Shown: positions 22,834 to 34,075, numbered from the stretch's first letter. The stretch: DNA of 64,000 nucleotides from Hemerocallis citrina (GCA_017893485.1 CM030366.1:181967594-182031593), one strand, 5' to 3'. The notes: generated from the sequence alone by a model not told the origin. Numbers and translations: made by a program.

Positions 22834-24691
22834 GTCTCCTTCGTCTGATCGGCGACGTTGCTATTCAACAAAGTTGCACATTTCTTTGTAATGGCTCAAG
22901 TCTGGCTCAACTGACAATCATGAAAAGTTGAAAGATTATGGTACTTACATATACACATACATATATAAAAACAAATTTTTATATAAACTTAAAAAAATAA
23001 AACGAAACTTTAAAACTTACAAATTTCCGAACAGTGGATCCCTTTGGTTGGTACATCGGCAACTTCATGGAATGTTGATCTGCTGGTTCGGTCCCTGGTC
23101 GACGGATCGGGACTACCACTCCAGCAGGAGTCTGCAACGTCGGAGAGATATACCGGCTAGTCACTCTCTCGTACCAAGCCATGTACGCCCCATGCACTAA
23201 GAGGTCAAACGAAGAAATGTCATCGATGATTTCATCGAACCGGTGTACATTCCATCTCTGAACATACGTAGCGAAGCAAGCGGCCCAATTGTGTCCGGGG
23301 GTTCGACCCATTCCTGTAATATTGTGCATCTCCGCATTGAATGGCTCGGCAACCGGAATACTTTGGTGAAGACCAAACTAGCGTAGCACTCTATCGGGAT
23401 AGTAGAACTCAACAACCCCAAAGTTGATTAAAGGTGCTTTCGTGAGCCACAAATCACGCCTGTACGTGCAATTAGGCGACAGTCAAAGTACACGATCCTC
23501 CGTGTAAGGAATCTACACAACACAGTCAGCTGCCAACCTATCCAACTCATCGCGGTAGTACGTTAAGCACCTGTTGGGGTTGGCTATCCATGTAAGTTTG
23601 CCGGTCTAGTAAACACCGATAGGAGGTAGCATATCCACGTCATCGGGAAGATGTATCCAGTGCGGAGATTGGATCCGTACTACGAGCCGACCGACATGAA
23701 TGCGCTCCCAACTCCAGATTTGAAGTAAAATCATAGGCCCATTCATCTGCACCGAACCTATACTGGCCAAACACAAACTCCAGTACAGTGATGACATTAC
23801 GGCACTATCCCAACTGTAACGGCTAATGTTTCCTAGATCAGCGATTAGTGGCAAGAACATCAACGAGACGCTATTACCTGACGAATTTGGAAACAATACA
23901 GTGCCGAATAGCATGAGAATGTAGGCCCTACAATAGCACTCCACCTTCACCGCAGTTGAACCTACATTCAATTTATTCTTAAAGGTGTCCTTCAACCACT
24001 TCAAACGAATAAATTTACCACTAATCACACCGGCTTCAACTTCGACACCTAAGTACTCCTCGACTATATAAACCGGGTCGAAATCCATTGTACCTATGAC
24101 TGCCTCTCTATCGATTTGAAGCTCGGTAATTATGGAAATGTCCTGCAGAGTCACTGTCATCTCCCCAACTGGCAGGTGAAAAGAGTATGTCTCAGGCCTC
24201 CATCTTTCAAGAAGTGCTTTCAAAAGAGGTCGATCACACTTAATGGAGCTCATCCTACCAATACCGTAGAACCCACAGTCTCTTAGTATCTCGTGTATCC
24301 GTGGGTGCATAGGTAGTGGATGACCAGTCCTAAAGCGGCACTCCGTAGACTCACCGTTCCACACATTCTGCGATCGATGCAACGGTTGAAGAGTGAGGAG
24401 TGAAGGGTCGAGGGGTCCTGGACCTCCAGAAGGGATATACGATGATGAAGGGACTGAAGAAGAAGTTTCCGCCTCATTTGGATTGATTTGAACCTACATA
24501 ACAATAACATTTACATCAATAGACCGAAATTTCATATAATTCTATTGGAATCAACAATTAATTACTTATATTAGTACCCTCGGTATGAGACGACCACGAC
24601 CACAACCACGTCCACCGTGAGTACGTGCTCCATCGCCACGTGGAGGTCTACTACTTTCTCCTTCCTCCATGTTCCCCATTGTGCGTGCCAT
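22834..24691 (-). pseudogene. Plant mobile domain (PMD, MAIN-like / 'PP7 long form'-like) pseudogene
   Basis: The model has exon 1 at 24691-24578 (MARTMGNMEEGESSRPPRGDG..., 38 codons), a GT-AG intron at 24577-24494, then a long exon from 24493. The exon reads GPLDPSLLTLQPLHRSQNVW, LLKALLERWRPETYSFHLPVGEMTVTLQDISIITEL and HNWAACFATYVQRWNVHRFDEII, the PF10536-type PMD pattern of meristem-maintenance proteins and their transposon-borne relatives. Both exons are in phase. Four in-frame stops (23608-23606, 23515-23513, 23485-23483, 23380-23378) break it; each is one C-to-T or G-to-A change from Gln, Trp or Arg. A GTAAGT donor follows near 23025, and a short last exon may be cut at 22833 by the Tat LTR. 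Confidence 0.82.
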
Positions 24692-25460
24692 TTACAATAA
24701 AATACAAATTCTACAAATTCAACAAAATCGTTATTAACTACACTTAACCTAGATATGAAAACCAACATTAACAATAATTGCTATATAACAATGTCATTTG
24801 CTACTCTACTTGTTTTTTTTATTCTCTAATTAAAACTAAAATTAACAACAATGGCTACTCTACACTGTCAAGAATATCACCAACATTGTCATATATATGA
24901 CCAACATCGTCAACAAAATTGCAATTTGCTACTCTACTTGTTTTTTTTTTTTTCTAATTATAACTAAAATGAACAACATTTGATACTCTACATTGTCAAC
25001 AACAATTGGCATTTGCTACTCTATATTGTCAACAATAACACAAATTCAACTAAGCACCTTCACAATAACCCAAAATTAACACAAAATTTGCTTATCAAAA
25101 GCTTGATAAATATACCTTTCGAGTAGGAGATTCCAAAGCTTGATAGTGACAATGTAGAGTACTTCTAGATCCTTCAACCAAGATCGTACTTGATGGAGAC
25201 GAAATTAAACGAGATCTAAGATATGGGGATTTAGGGTTTAAAGAAAGATTCAAATTTGGGGGAAAAAGATGGGGAAAATCGAAAGACGATGAGAGATGAC
25301 TCGGTTTTGGGGAGTGAATCGATCAATTTGAGGGGAAATCGACCAAAAAACTAACTAGGGCAACGATGGGTTTTGTTGAGGTTGATAGAGAAGAAGAAGA
25401 AAGTCGAGAAGAAGAATAAAGTCGAGAAGAAGAATAAAGAAAAAGATCTGAAATACCCCC
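24692..25460. other. Upstream region of the PMD pseudogene
   Basis: AT-rich, with a loosely repeated 'AACAACATT...GCTACTCTAC' theme (24780-25030) and a purine-rich GAAGAAGAA stretch (25385-25450). No gene is seen. It may contain the promoter of the PMD gene. Confidence 0.4.
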
Positions 25461-25462
25461 CC

Positions 25463-25645
25463 CCCCCCAATCGACACTCGGTCTTTCAAAGACCGAGTGT
25501 AGTTAAAACTACGCGGTCTTTCAAAGACCGAGTCTTACTCTTCGATTTTTCGAAGTGTAAGACTCGGTCTTTGAAAGACCGCAAATCGAAGAGTAAGACT
25601 CGGTCTTTGAAAGACCGCGTGAGTTTTGACTACAAGACCGAGTGA
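25463..25645. repeat. Cluster of palindromes built on CGGTCTTTCAAAGACCG
   Basis: Four copies of CGGTCTTT(C/G)AAAGACCG, each self-complementary, are arranged so that larger arms also pair. A 26-bp arm starting GCGGTCTTTC (about 25521-25546) is the exact inverse of one at about 25563-25588, around a loop of about 16 bases. It is preceded by a C10 run. The region could form a long hairpin RNA. Confidence 0.85.
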
Positions 25646-25759
25646 GATGATTTGGGAATTAAAAAAAAAAAGTAGGGCGGTTTGGAAAAAAACTTTCAAA
25701 AAGTGAGACAGTTTGGGAAAAATTTCTTTGGGGTGAAGATTTATTGTAACGCCGTGTCC

Positions 25760-25947
25760 ATTCCTTCATTAACTAACTTATTATTATTATTATTACTATT
25801 TTGAACAAGGTTGTATGTACATACCTATATATTATTTACCCATAAAGAAAAAATGATGCAAATGGAATTCAAACCCGCGAACGTTCATTCGTAAGAGAAC
25901 ATCTTGACCACTAAATCCTAGTAACATTCCCTTTCATTAAATAACTT
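25760..25947 (-). mobile_element. Probable tRNA-derived SINE with imperfect target duplication
   Basis: The minus strand from 25925 reads TAGGATTTAGTGG (box A-like), then GCGGGTTTGAATTCC (box B-like) about 40 bases on. It ends in (TAA)n near 25780-25797. The flanks 25760-25779 and 25926-25947 are similar (ATTCC..TTCATTAA.TAACTT), consistent with a target duplication of about 20 bp. The body is about 146 bp. Decay makes the family uncertain. Confidence 0.5.
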
Positions 25948-27017
25948 TATTTGATATTTCTTACCCGGATTAGGATCAGATCATGCATATAGTTGGTGCG
26001 ATTCTTTTTTTTCTTATTAATTATTCTTCATGATTGGAAAGCATCTTCAAATTATTCTGCAACACCCTAACAATGTCAACATCTAACTTCCATGGCACTT
26101 AAAATTCTTCAATCACTCAACATAACACAGCTGTTGAAAGGAGAGAAAATCTTTCTCCATTCCGTTACCCAAATATGGGGATCATGTCTGTCAGTGGGTG
26201 ACCAAAAGAGGAGGTTTACTCCATGTTACATCGGGTGTCTTATGATTATTCATTTGGGGGTTGGGCTCTAACTCCCCGACCAACTGCAGTATAATCAGGA
26301 GCATTTCATCATTTCTTCAACTTCATCTCATTTCATGTATTTATTTATTTATTTATTTATTTTGTTTATTTTAACCTCTCTGGAACTCACATAATTCCAC
26401 CACCAAACTTTCCTGCATTTACTCCCAGGTTGATTCGGTGGTTAGATGGTTGAAAAAGGAGCTATTTGTTTTCTACGGGGATTTGTTTTTCAATATACTG
26501 TTTATGTTACGCGACACCTATACTTTTTCTACAAATTTTTTCTTTACAATCTTAGCTCTCACAACAAACAATACTATTGAATATTTCTACAACATACTGT
26601 ACAATAACCTCTAACCATCTAAGATTGTAAGAAAATGTTGTAGAAAAAGTTACGACAGTAGCATTATTGTTTTACTAAATCCTACTGAAAACCCGCAATC
26701 GTACTCATTTTTACTTTTGATCATTCCAGACTACTGAGGAGTTAGCTTGGTGGAAATTGGCTTTTGTCTTTTCAAAACTCATTAAGGTTATATTTAAATG
26801 TATTTTTTACTGTTTTTCGCTAAAACTTTTTTTTTCAAATAAGCTATCCTATAACTGTGGAGTTAGCTTTGCTGCAAAAATTTCCTTTCTGTTCTCTCAA
26901 ATTTTGCATTTTTTTCTTTTACGATTCTTAAATTATTTAGAACATTTTTTTGTAATTTTTGGATATTTAGAATAATAACTTTTATTGATTTTCCGACTTA
27001 AATGTGAATTATTTTAG
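25948..27017. other. Intergenic, no gene seen
   Basis: AT-rich, with a (TTTA)n run at about 26338-26362. An inverted repeat of about 33 bp (26529-26562 and 26617-26651, CTTTTTCTACAA...ATCTTAG) is perhaps the core of an old MITE. Confidence 0.5.
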
Positions 27018-27680
27018 TAAAGAGTACTTTTTAACACGTATACCCCCCTAACCAAATATGCAAATATTATATATATCCCTTATAGATATATATATTTTCA
27101 TATATATCCCTAACAATTTGTATTTTGTCATATTTACCCATATGTTATATACTCTAAGTTAACTATGATTTAACCTTTACTAGACAAATAGAAATCAAAT
27201 CTAAAACTCATATTAGAAAATCAAATGAGAACATTTTAAGAATTTTAGAGAGAATTAAAGGAAGTAAATGAAGAAACCTTACATAATTAGAAATGCAAGA
27301 TTATTGGCCAACTTGGAGAAGTAATATGATGAAGAACATATAGTTTTCAAAGATGCAGCGTAAGTTTATCAATTTTTAAAAAAAGTTAAGAAATTTTGAG
27401 AAAAGTTGATGAGTCTCGATTGAATTACAATTACCCGAGCTTACAAGAAGGAAGATGATAAAGTTTGAATGGTAGAAAAGATGATATTTCAGTAATTTTC
27501 CATAAAATCCATTAAATAAAAATTAAAAAATTCTCCACGGTAATGGGTTTTTTTATGTAGAGGATTAATTAACAGATATGACACATATTGTTGAGCGCAA
27601 ATATATTTTTATATTTGCGAGGAGTATATGTGACACTCACGTATTTGTTAGGGACATACATATTAAAAATCATTTAGTAA
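27018..27680. repeat. Possible decayed MITE
   Basis: The ends at about 27018-27060 (TTTTTAACACGTATACC...) and 27640-27680 are roughly inverse to each other over 35-40 bp. The interior is AT-rich without ORFs. No target duplication is clear. Confidence 0.3.
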
Positions 27681-27837
27681 AAGGTAATGTTACACCTACT
27701 ACCAAATCTACTACTTTTTTCTTTACTACCTTTGGTGGTACACTACTATTGGATGTTTCTACCACTACTCAAGTATTTTATCTTTAGCAAAAGAGTAATG
27801 CTACACCTACAACCAATCTTACTACGGTTTTCCTACT

Positions 27838-27838
<1 letters not shown>
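27681..27838. repeat. Two partial MITE copies related to 44233-44404
   Basis: GTTACACCTACTACCAAATC (27687 on) matches the left half of the MITE at 44233. A second start, GAGTAATGCTACACCTAC, is at about 27793. Neither copy has its right terminus. Confidence 0.55.

Positions 27839-27893
<55 letters not shown>
27839..27893. repeat. (AT)n microsatellite
   Basis: About 27 uninterrupted TA units. Confidence 0.95.
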
Positions 27894-27897
<4 letters not shown>

Positions 27898-27999
27898 AGA
27901 GAAGAAGAAGACATTTTCCACCTTTTACCCAAAAAACTTTATAAAGTATATGAAAAGAGAAGAAGAAGACATTTTTCACCTTTTACCCAAAAAACTTTA
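27894..27999. repeat. Local direct duplication flanking the MULE
   Basis: A unit of about 56 bp starting ATGAAAAGAGAAGAAGAAG occurs twice. The second copy ends in AAAACTTTA, which was duplicated on MULE insertion. Related sequence recurs at 28807-28887 and 28919-29031. Confidence 0.75.
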
Positions 28000-28797
28000 G
28001 AGTAATGCTATAGCCACTACTTAGTTCACTACCAGATTCTTCACTACCTGATGTGGCAGTCTAGTCAGCAATGCCACATCAGCAGTTCATTTAAAACATA
28101 GCATTTATTAATTATTTCTAAACATGTCAATTAAATCAATTAACTCTTCATCTTCCCCTTCCCATCTACAGTACCTCAACCCACTATTCTGAGAATCGGT
28201 TTGAACCTTCTCAATTTTGTGGATCAGATCTGACCATATTGATAATGAAAGATAATGTTTAAGAACAAAATTGAATATTTTGTATGTAAGATTAAATAGA
28301 ATGATCATAAAACTCTAGGTAGATCATTCTTATACTCAAAGAGAATGCTCATATACAACTACAGTTTATTGTTAGATTCTTCCATTAGATTCAAAATTAT
28401 GCTTCCAGTTGGATTGTTATGCTCCACTGGAAAGGATAGAACTAGTACTTGGTCCAGGAACTAATTGTACCAGGACATCTAATCCACAAAAAAAAGCACT
28501 TCTTTTGCCTGCGGCGCGTCGCGTGGGGGCAGCGGGACGGCGCTGCGGCGCGTGGTGGCAGCGGGCGATGGCAGCGGGAGGAGGCAGCGGGAAGAAATCG
28601 ATTCTCAGAATATTGGGTTGAGATACTGTAGATGGAAAGGGGAAGATGAAGAGTTAATTTATTTAATTGACATGTTTAGAAATAATTAATAAATGCTATG
28701 TTTTAAATGAACTGCTGATGTGGCATTGCTGACTAGACTGCCACATCAGGTAGTGAAGAATCTGGTAGTGAACTAAATAGTGGCTATAGCATTACTC
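28000..28797. mobile_element. Mutator-like (MULE) element with about 200-bp terminal inverted repeats and GC-rich cargo
   Basis: The ends GAGTAATGCTATAGCCAC and GTGGCTATAGCATTACTC are exact inverses. The inverted similarity extends about 200 bp (28000-28200 versus 28597-28797, only a handful of mismatches). The flanks carry a perfect 9-bp duplication AAAACTTTA (27991-27999, 28798-28806), diagnostic of Mutator insertion. There is no transposase. The 400-bp centre contains a strongly GC-rich block (about 28505-28590) unlike the AT-rich surroundings, possibly a captured host gene fragment. Confidence 0.85.
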
Positions 28798-28806
28798 AAA
28801 ACTTTA

Positions 28807-29499
28807 TAAAGTTTTCGAAGTGTAGAAATTTCATTATTAAGCAAGTTGAAAAAAAAATTCCTACAAGAGGGTGAAACAGTCAAAAGCAGGCATACAACCC
28901 TATAAAGTAATAGGGTGCGATAATTTTCCACCTTTTACTAAAAAATCCCTATAAAGTTTTGAAAGAGCAGAAAATTCATTATTAAGCAAGTTGAATTTTT
29001 TTCCTCCAAGAGGGTGAAAAAGTCAAAAGCGAGAGTGAGTAAGATTATATACCAAACCATGAAAACTCGGACTTAGTGCAATTTACCCTAATTAATAGTT
29101 ACAAGGTTTTACATGGTTATTAAAAATAGAATTATCACAAAATTCAAGCTTACTGATCTTAATAATATAATCAAGAATCAAATTTTGGTCCTAGTTTTAA
29201 GCAAGTTGGAGGTTGTTGCCTTGTTGGTGCTTTTCCATCCAATACAGCCCTAAAAGCTATTTGCCTTGTTGGTGCTTTTCCATCCAATACAGCCCTAAAA
29301 GCTATATGTTTTTATTTTCTGCTCTTAATATTCCCAATGAACTTTAAGGCATCTTATAGTACACTTCATCCATCCAGCAATAGCGAGTTGCTTGTCATTG
29401 TTTAAGCAACAGCAATTTTTTTCCTTCTTATCCTTTACAAGTCATTCAAGGAACAGTTGCTATCAGTCTTCAACTCTTCATTTGGAAAATGACAATGTT
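28807..29499. other. Intergenic with local duplications, no gene seen
   Basis: Segments 28807-28887 and 28948-29031 are direct repeats (CATTATTAAGCAAGTTGA...GAGGGTGAAA.AGTCAAAAGC). A perfect 46-bp tandem pair (TTGCCTTGTTGGTGCTTTTC...) spans about 29217-29303. Confidence 0.6.
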
Positions 29500-29627
29500 A
29501 AGAATATAACCTTGGTCATATAACAAAGGTTATGAACGTCATTGCCAAATCTAAAGTCAACATAGCGGGTCTGCAGGAAATCAAACTGTCTCATATATTG
29601 CTAGACTCAGTAGACTTGGGGGTGGGT

Positions 29628-29683
29628 GGGTGTGTGTGTGTGTGTGTGTGTGGGGGTGTGTGTGTGTGGGGGGGGGGGGGGGC
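29628..29683. repeat. (TG)n and poly-G tract
   Basis: (GT)n interrupted by G-runs, ending in about 14 G. It sits immediately before the duplicated LINE segment. Confidence 0.9.
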
Positions 29684-31719
29684 AAATTTCTGACTGAAAA
29701 ATTCGCCCTTCTGTTGGTGCCTCTGGGGTATCGCCCTTGGTTTTAATTCGGAGATATTTTATGCATAGACGAATTTCATGGGCAGTTCTCGATATCCCTC
29801 CTGCTCCAACGGAAAGCAGATTTGTGGACCCATGCAATCATGGTGGTTTATGGCCCAAACTCTACCTCCTCCAGAATGGCATTTTGGACCGAACTACGAG
29901 CGATCCACGCACGTTGGCAGCACCCGGGGGGCTTTAACATTACCAGGTTCGCTTCCGAGCACAGAGGTAGAGGTTCTAGTGACTCCGACAGGGAAGCGTT
30001 TAACTCGGTTATTGCGGATCTCGAGCTTGTCGACATTCCCATTAATGGTAGACTGTTTACCTGGTCAAATATGCAATCGTTGCCTATCTTGGCTAAGCTA
30101 GATAGGGTCTTGGTCTCTGCTGATTGGGGTACCAAGTTTCCGCTCTCCTGGGCTAAATCCCTCCCTAAACCTACTTCAGATCATATCCCTATTATCCTTT
30201 CTACTGGTGAGATGCAACCCAGGAGCACCCCCAAGTTTAGACTCGAGAAAGCGTGGTTGGAAATCCAATGTTTCCATCACATGGTCAACGAGAGTTGGGC
30301 CCGCCCTACTAGAGGGACTTAAGCGGCTTCGGTTTAGTGTGAAAAAATCAGAAGGCTGCGCTCCACGCCCAGGAAGTGGAACCGTACCAGATTTGCAATG
30401 ATTTGGAGATCGAAAGATTTCCTTCTTGAAGGTATTGATGAGATGGAAAAGATTGAAGAAACTAGAGACCTTCTACATGAAGAGCGAAATAGGCTGCTTC
30501 AACTCAGAGATGACGTTGCTCAACTTTATAGACTAGAAGAACTCAAATGGAAACATCGATCCAGAATTTCGGGGCTCAAAGACGGAGATGCGAATACTGC
30601 CTTTTTCCATCATGTTTCCAGTGCCCGACGGAGGTCTAACCTCATTCATGTGATTCAGTCGGAGTCAGGACTGTTACGAGGAGATAATGATCTTAGAGTG
30701 GCAAATTTCTGACTGAAAAATTTGCCCTTCTGTTGGTGCCTCTGGGGTATCGCCCTTGGTTTTAATTCGGAGATATTTTACTGCATAGACGAATTTCATG
30801 GGCAGTTCTCGATATCCCTCCTGCTCCAACGGAAAGCAGATTTGTAGACCCATGCAATCACGGTGGTTTATGGCCCAAACTCTGCCTCCACCAGAATGGC
30901 ATTTTGGACCGAACTACGAGCGATCCACGCACGTTGGCAGCACCCCGGGGGCTTTAACATTACCAGGTTCGCTTCCGAGCACAGAGGTAGAGGTTCTAGT
31001 GACTCCGACAGGGAAGCGTTTAACTCGGTTATTGCGGATCTCGAGCTTGTTGACATTCCCATTAATGGTAGACTGTTCACCTGGTCAAATATGCAATCAT
31101 CGCCTATCTTGGCTAAGCTAGATAGGGTCTTGGTCTCTGCTGATTGGGAGGCCAAGTTTCCGCTCTCCTGGGCTAAATCCCTCCCTAAACCTACTTCAGA
31201 TCATATCCCTATTATCCTTTCTACTGGTGAGATGCAACCTAGGAGCACCCCCAAGTTTAGACTCGAGAAAGCGTGGTTGGAAATCCAATGTTTCCATCAC
31301 ATGGTCAACGAGAGTTGGGCCCGCCCTACTAGAGGGACTTAAGCGGCTTCGGTTTAGTGTGAAAAAATCAGAAGGCTGCGCTCCACGCCCAGGAAGTGGA
31401 ACCGTACCAGATTTGCAATGATTTGGAGATCGAAAGATTCCCTTCTTAAAGGTATTGATGAGATGGGAAAGATTGAAGAAACTAGAGACCTTCTACATGA
31501 AGAGCGGAATAGAATGCTTCAACTCAGAGATGACGTTGCTCAACTTTATAGACTAGAAGAATTCAAATGGAAACATCGATCCAGAATTTCGTGGCTCAAA
31601 GAGGGAGATGTGAATACTGCCTTTTTCCATCGTGTTTCCAGTGCCCGACGGAGGTCTAACCTCATTCATGTGATTCAGTTGGAGTCAGAACTGTTATAAG
31701 GAGATAATGATCTTAGAGT
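29681..31719 (+). repeat. 1.02-kb tandem duplication inside the LINE
   Basis: 29681-30699 and 30700-31719 are near-identical copies (about 97-98% by eye). Both start GGCAAATTTCTGACTG and both end TCTTAGAGTG. The unit spans endonuclease C-terminus to the pre-RT linker. Confidence 0.92.
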
Positions 31720-31859
31720 GGCATTCCAATCCCACTTCAAGAACCTTTTTGGTTGAAAAGCGGAGGTGTGATTCCATCTTGACCAGTCCTTCTGGCATGA
31801 TACTGCGAACCACCTTGACCTTGATCTTAGCTCACTGGATGCTCCCTTCACGCAAGGGG

Positions 31860-33230
31860 AAATTCGGGAGGCATTGAAGCAACTTGGGAAAGAGAAAGCT
31901 CCAGGTCCGAATTGATTCTCAATCCTATTCTACCAGACCTTTTAGGAGGAAATTAAAAACGATCTTGTTAACTTGTTCGCCAATTTTTTTGACCATAATC
32001 TTAAATTAGGCAGAAACAATTATGCTGAGGTGGTGTTAGTCCCTAAGAAAGAAGAGTCCCAGCGGGTCGGAGACTTCAAGCCTATTAGCCCCCGTAACTG
32101 CTCTGTCAAGATTATCACCAAGACGCTCACTAACAAATTAGGAAGGGTGATGGACAGAGTCATTAGTTGCGAGCAAACTGGATTCATTAAAGGTCGTTGC
32201 ATCCAGGATTGTATTGCCACTGCTGAAGAAGTTATTCATCATTGCCACATCTCAAATTCTAAAAGCTATTTCCTTAAATTGGACTTCGAGAAGGCCTATG
32301 ACTCGGTTGAGTGAAACTGTCTTATGGAAGCGCTATCATGGTGAACCAGGAATGGCTGGCCCAAGACCCCGTTCACCATGATAGCAGTCCTGCAACTTGG
32401 AATTGGGTTTGGGGATAGGTGGATCAGATGGATCCACACCTGTCTCACCACCAGCAGAACTGCTATCATGGTGAACGGGGTCTCGGGCCAGCCATTCCCG
32501 TGCAAATGTGGCCTCTGACAAGGGGACCCCCTATCCCCTCTTCGTTTCACCATTGTTGCAAACATTTTTAGATCTATGATGACTAACTACATACGAGCTG
32601 GTCAGATCTCACAGGTGGCCAATGGAGCCAATCGCCAGGGGTGTTCTATCCTTCAGTATGCAGAAGATACTCTGCTATTTGGCAATGGCAACCTCGGGGA
32701 AACTACCATGTTTAAAGGATTTCTTTATTGTTTTGAAGCTTGGTCCAGCCTTAGAGTTAACTTCCACAAAAGTGCTCTTATCCCCATTGCACTACCCCCG
32801 GAGGAGGCACATGTACATTCCATGATCCTCAACTGTTCCGTCAAAAACTTTCCCATTAAGTACATGGGGCTCCCGCTGAGACCGGGTAAGCTCAAGAAGG
32901 CTGATTAGTTACCTTTCATTGATCGGATGGAGCACCGTCTTACTGGGTGGAAAGGGAAAGTTTTGTCCGTGGGAGGGAGAGTTACTCTTATCAATGCAGT
33001 CCTGTCTAATCTTCCAACATATTATCCGTCTTTCTTCGAAATGCCACGATGGGTTATCCAGAGAATTGATCGCATCCGCAAGCGCTTCTTATGGAAGGGT
33101 GCAAACCCTGATAGAGGATGCAATCACCTCATCATGTGGGAAAAAGCGTGTATGAAAAAGATGCATGAAGGATTGGGTATTATTGTCCTCCAAGATATGA
33201 ATCTCGCACTTTTGGGTAAGTGATGGTGAA
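31860..33230 (+). pseudogene. LINE reverse transcriptase remnant
   Basis: Pieces in several frames: KIITKTLTNKLGRVMDRVISCEQTGFIKGRCIQDC and LKLDFEKAYDSVE (31973-32314), then an inverted duplication (32332-32387). Next is a QYAEDTLLF box (32654-32680), where the catalytic YADD is YAED. The downstream thumb-like region is IKYMGLPLRPGKLKKAD...VLSVGGRVTLINAVLSNLPTYY. Multiple stops. Not functional. Confidence 0.85.
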
Positions 33231-33639
33231 AAATCTTTCACCCTAATGGGGAGGGTTGGCAGGAGTTCATCTGGGCTTATCAGTAAGGGAACAGAACGCG
33301 AAATCTGGGCTTCAGGGTAGGCCCACGTATCTCCTGGTTTTAAAAAGGCATTGCTAAGGCCTATGAGCCTTTCAATAACTGTGTTGTGTTGTTTATTGGA
33401 AATAGCAAACTTACTCAATTTTGGTGGGATAAATTGTGTGGTGATCACACACTTAGTGATTTTTTTCTCGACTTATATGTATGTGCTGCACAACCCTAAT
33501 GGAGAAGGAACTCCTGGAAGCCGATCTTTAAACAGGCACTGGACTCTGACTCTCAGCTCAGGTTTATGGAGCTCTAGGCCCATATCGCCATTTAGGGGTT
33601 CAATGCTCACATGGGCCCGATAGGAAAGCCTGGGGACTT

Positions 33640-34075
33640 GAAAAGAACGACTTCTTCACCGTTCGTTCTCTTTATAATTGCATTCATTTCAGGGGATGTC
33701 GTCCGAAATGGTCTAGTATTATCTGGAAGGCGAAAATCTCGTTGAAAATAAAAGTCTTCCTCTGGCTGGTTCTGAACAACTCTATTCTGACTTGAGAGAA
33801 CCTGGCCAAACGTCAACCGAATATTGACCCTTCCTGTGGGTTTTGCAATGCTAGTACCGAAACCAGAAACCACCCTCTTCTGGAGTGCCCCAGGAGTAAA
33901 GCGGTCCTCATCAAGGTCCTCAGTGCCCTGGGCACTAATGAGTACCCTACGCTATATAAGGATCTGTGGATAGGACCAACGTTCACTGCTGTGAGACATT
34001 GTATGAGAGAAGCTTGGTTTATCGCTATCGCCGCTACAACCTGGGTACTTTTGCTAGATAGGAATAACTGTTAAT
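33640..34075 (+). pseudogene. LINE zf-RVT (RT zinc-binding) remnant
   Basis: FFTVRSLYNCIHF, IIWKAKISLKIKVFLWLVLNN, and the C-x2-C / H-x4-C pattern CGFCNASTETRNHPLLEC are readable with one internal TGA. This domain is typical of plant L1-like ORF2 C-termini. From 34076 to 34498 is 3' UTR ending in poly(A). Confidence 0.75.

Larger units (their letters stand above)
29540..31719 (+). pseudogene. LINE endonuclease and linker region, present twice
   Basis: Each unit encodes GGFNITRFASEHRG, DIPINGRLFTWSN, AKLDRVLVSADW and the catalytic SDHIPI box (frames 29822-30322 and 30863-31342). After a stop and frame change comes the linker [31 protein letters not shown] (30398-30712 and 31418-31699). The canonical GDFN is GGFN in both copies, so this Asp was lost before the duplication. 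Confidence 0.85.

Noticed and set aside
22834..22850. Purine-rich GACGAAGGAGAC before the Tat LTR as a polypurine tract, which would make it a 3' LTR
   Set aside because: The PBS and gag follow this LTR on the same strand, and the purine-rich bases continue a plausible PMD exon, so it is the 5' LTR with host flank.
25463..25645. CRISPR-like array
   Set aside because: The repeats are palindromes with unequal spacing and matching spacers, in a plant nuclear context. A hairpin cluster fits better.
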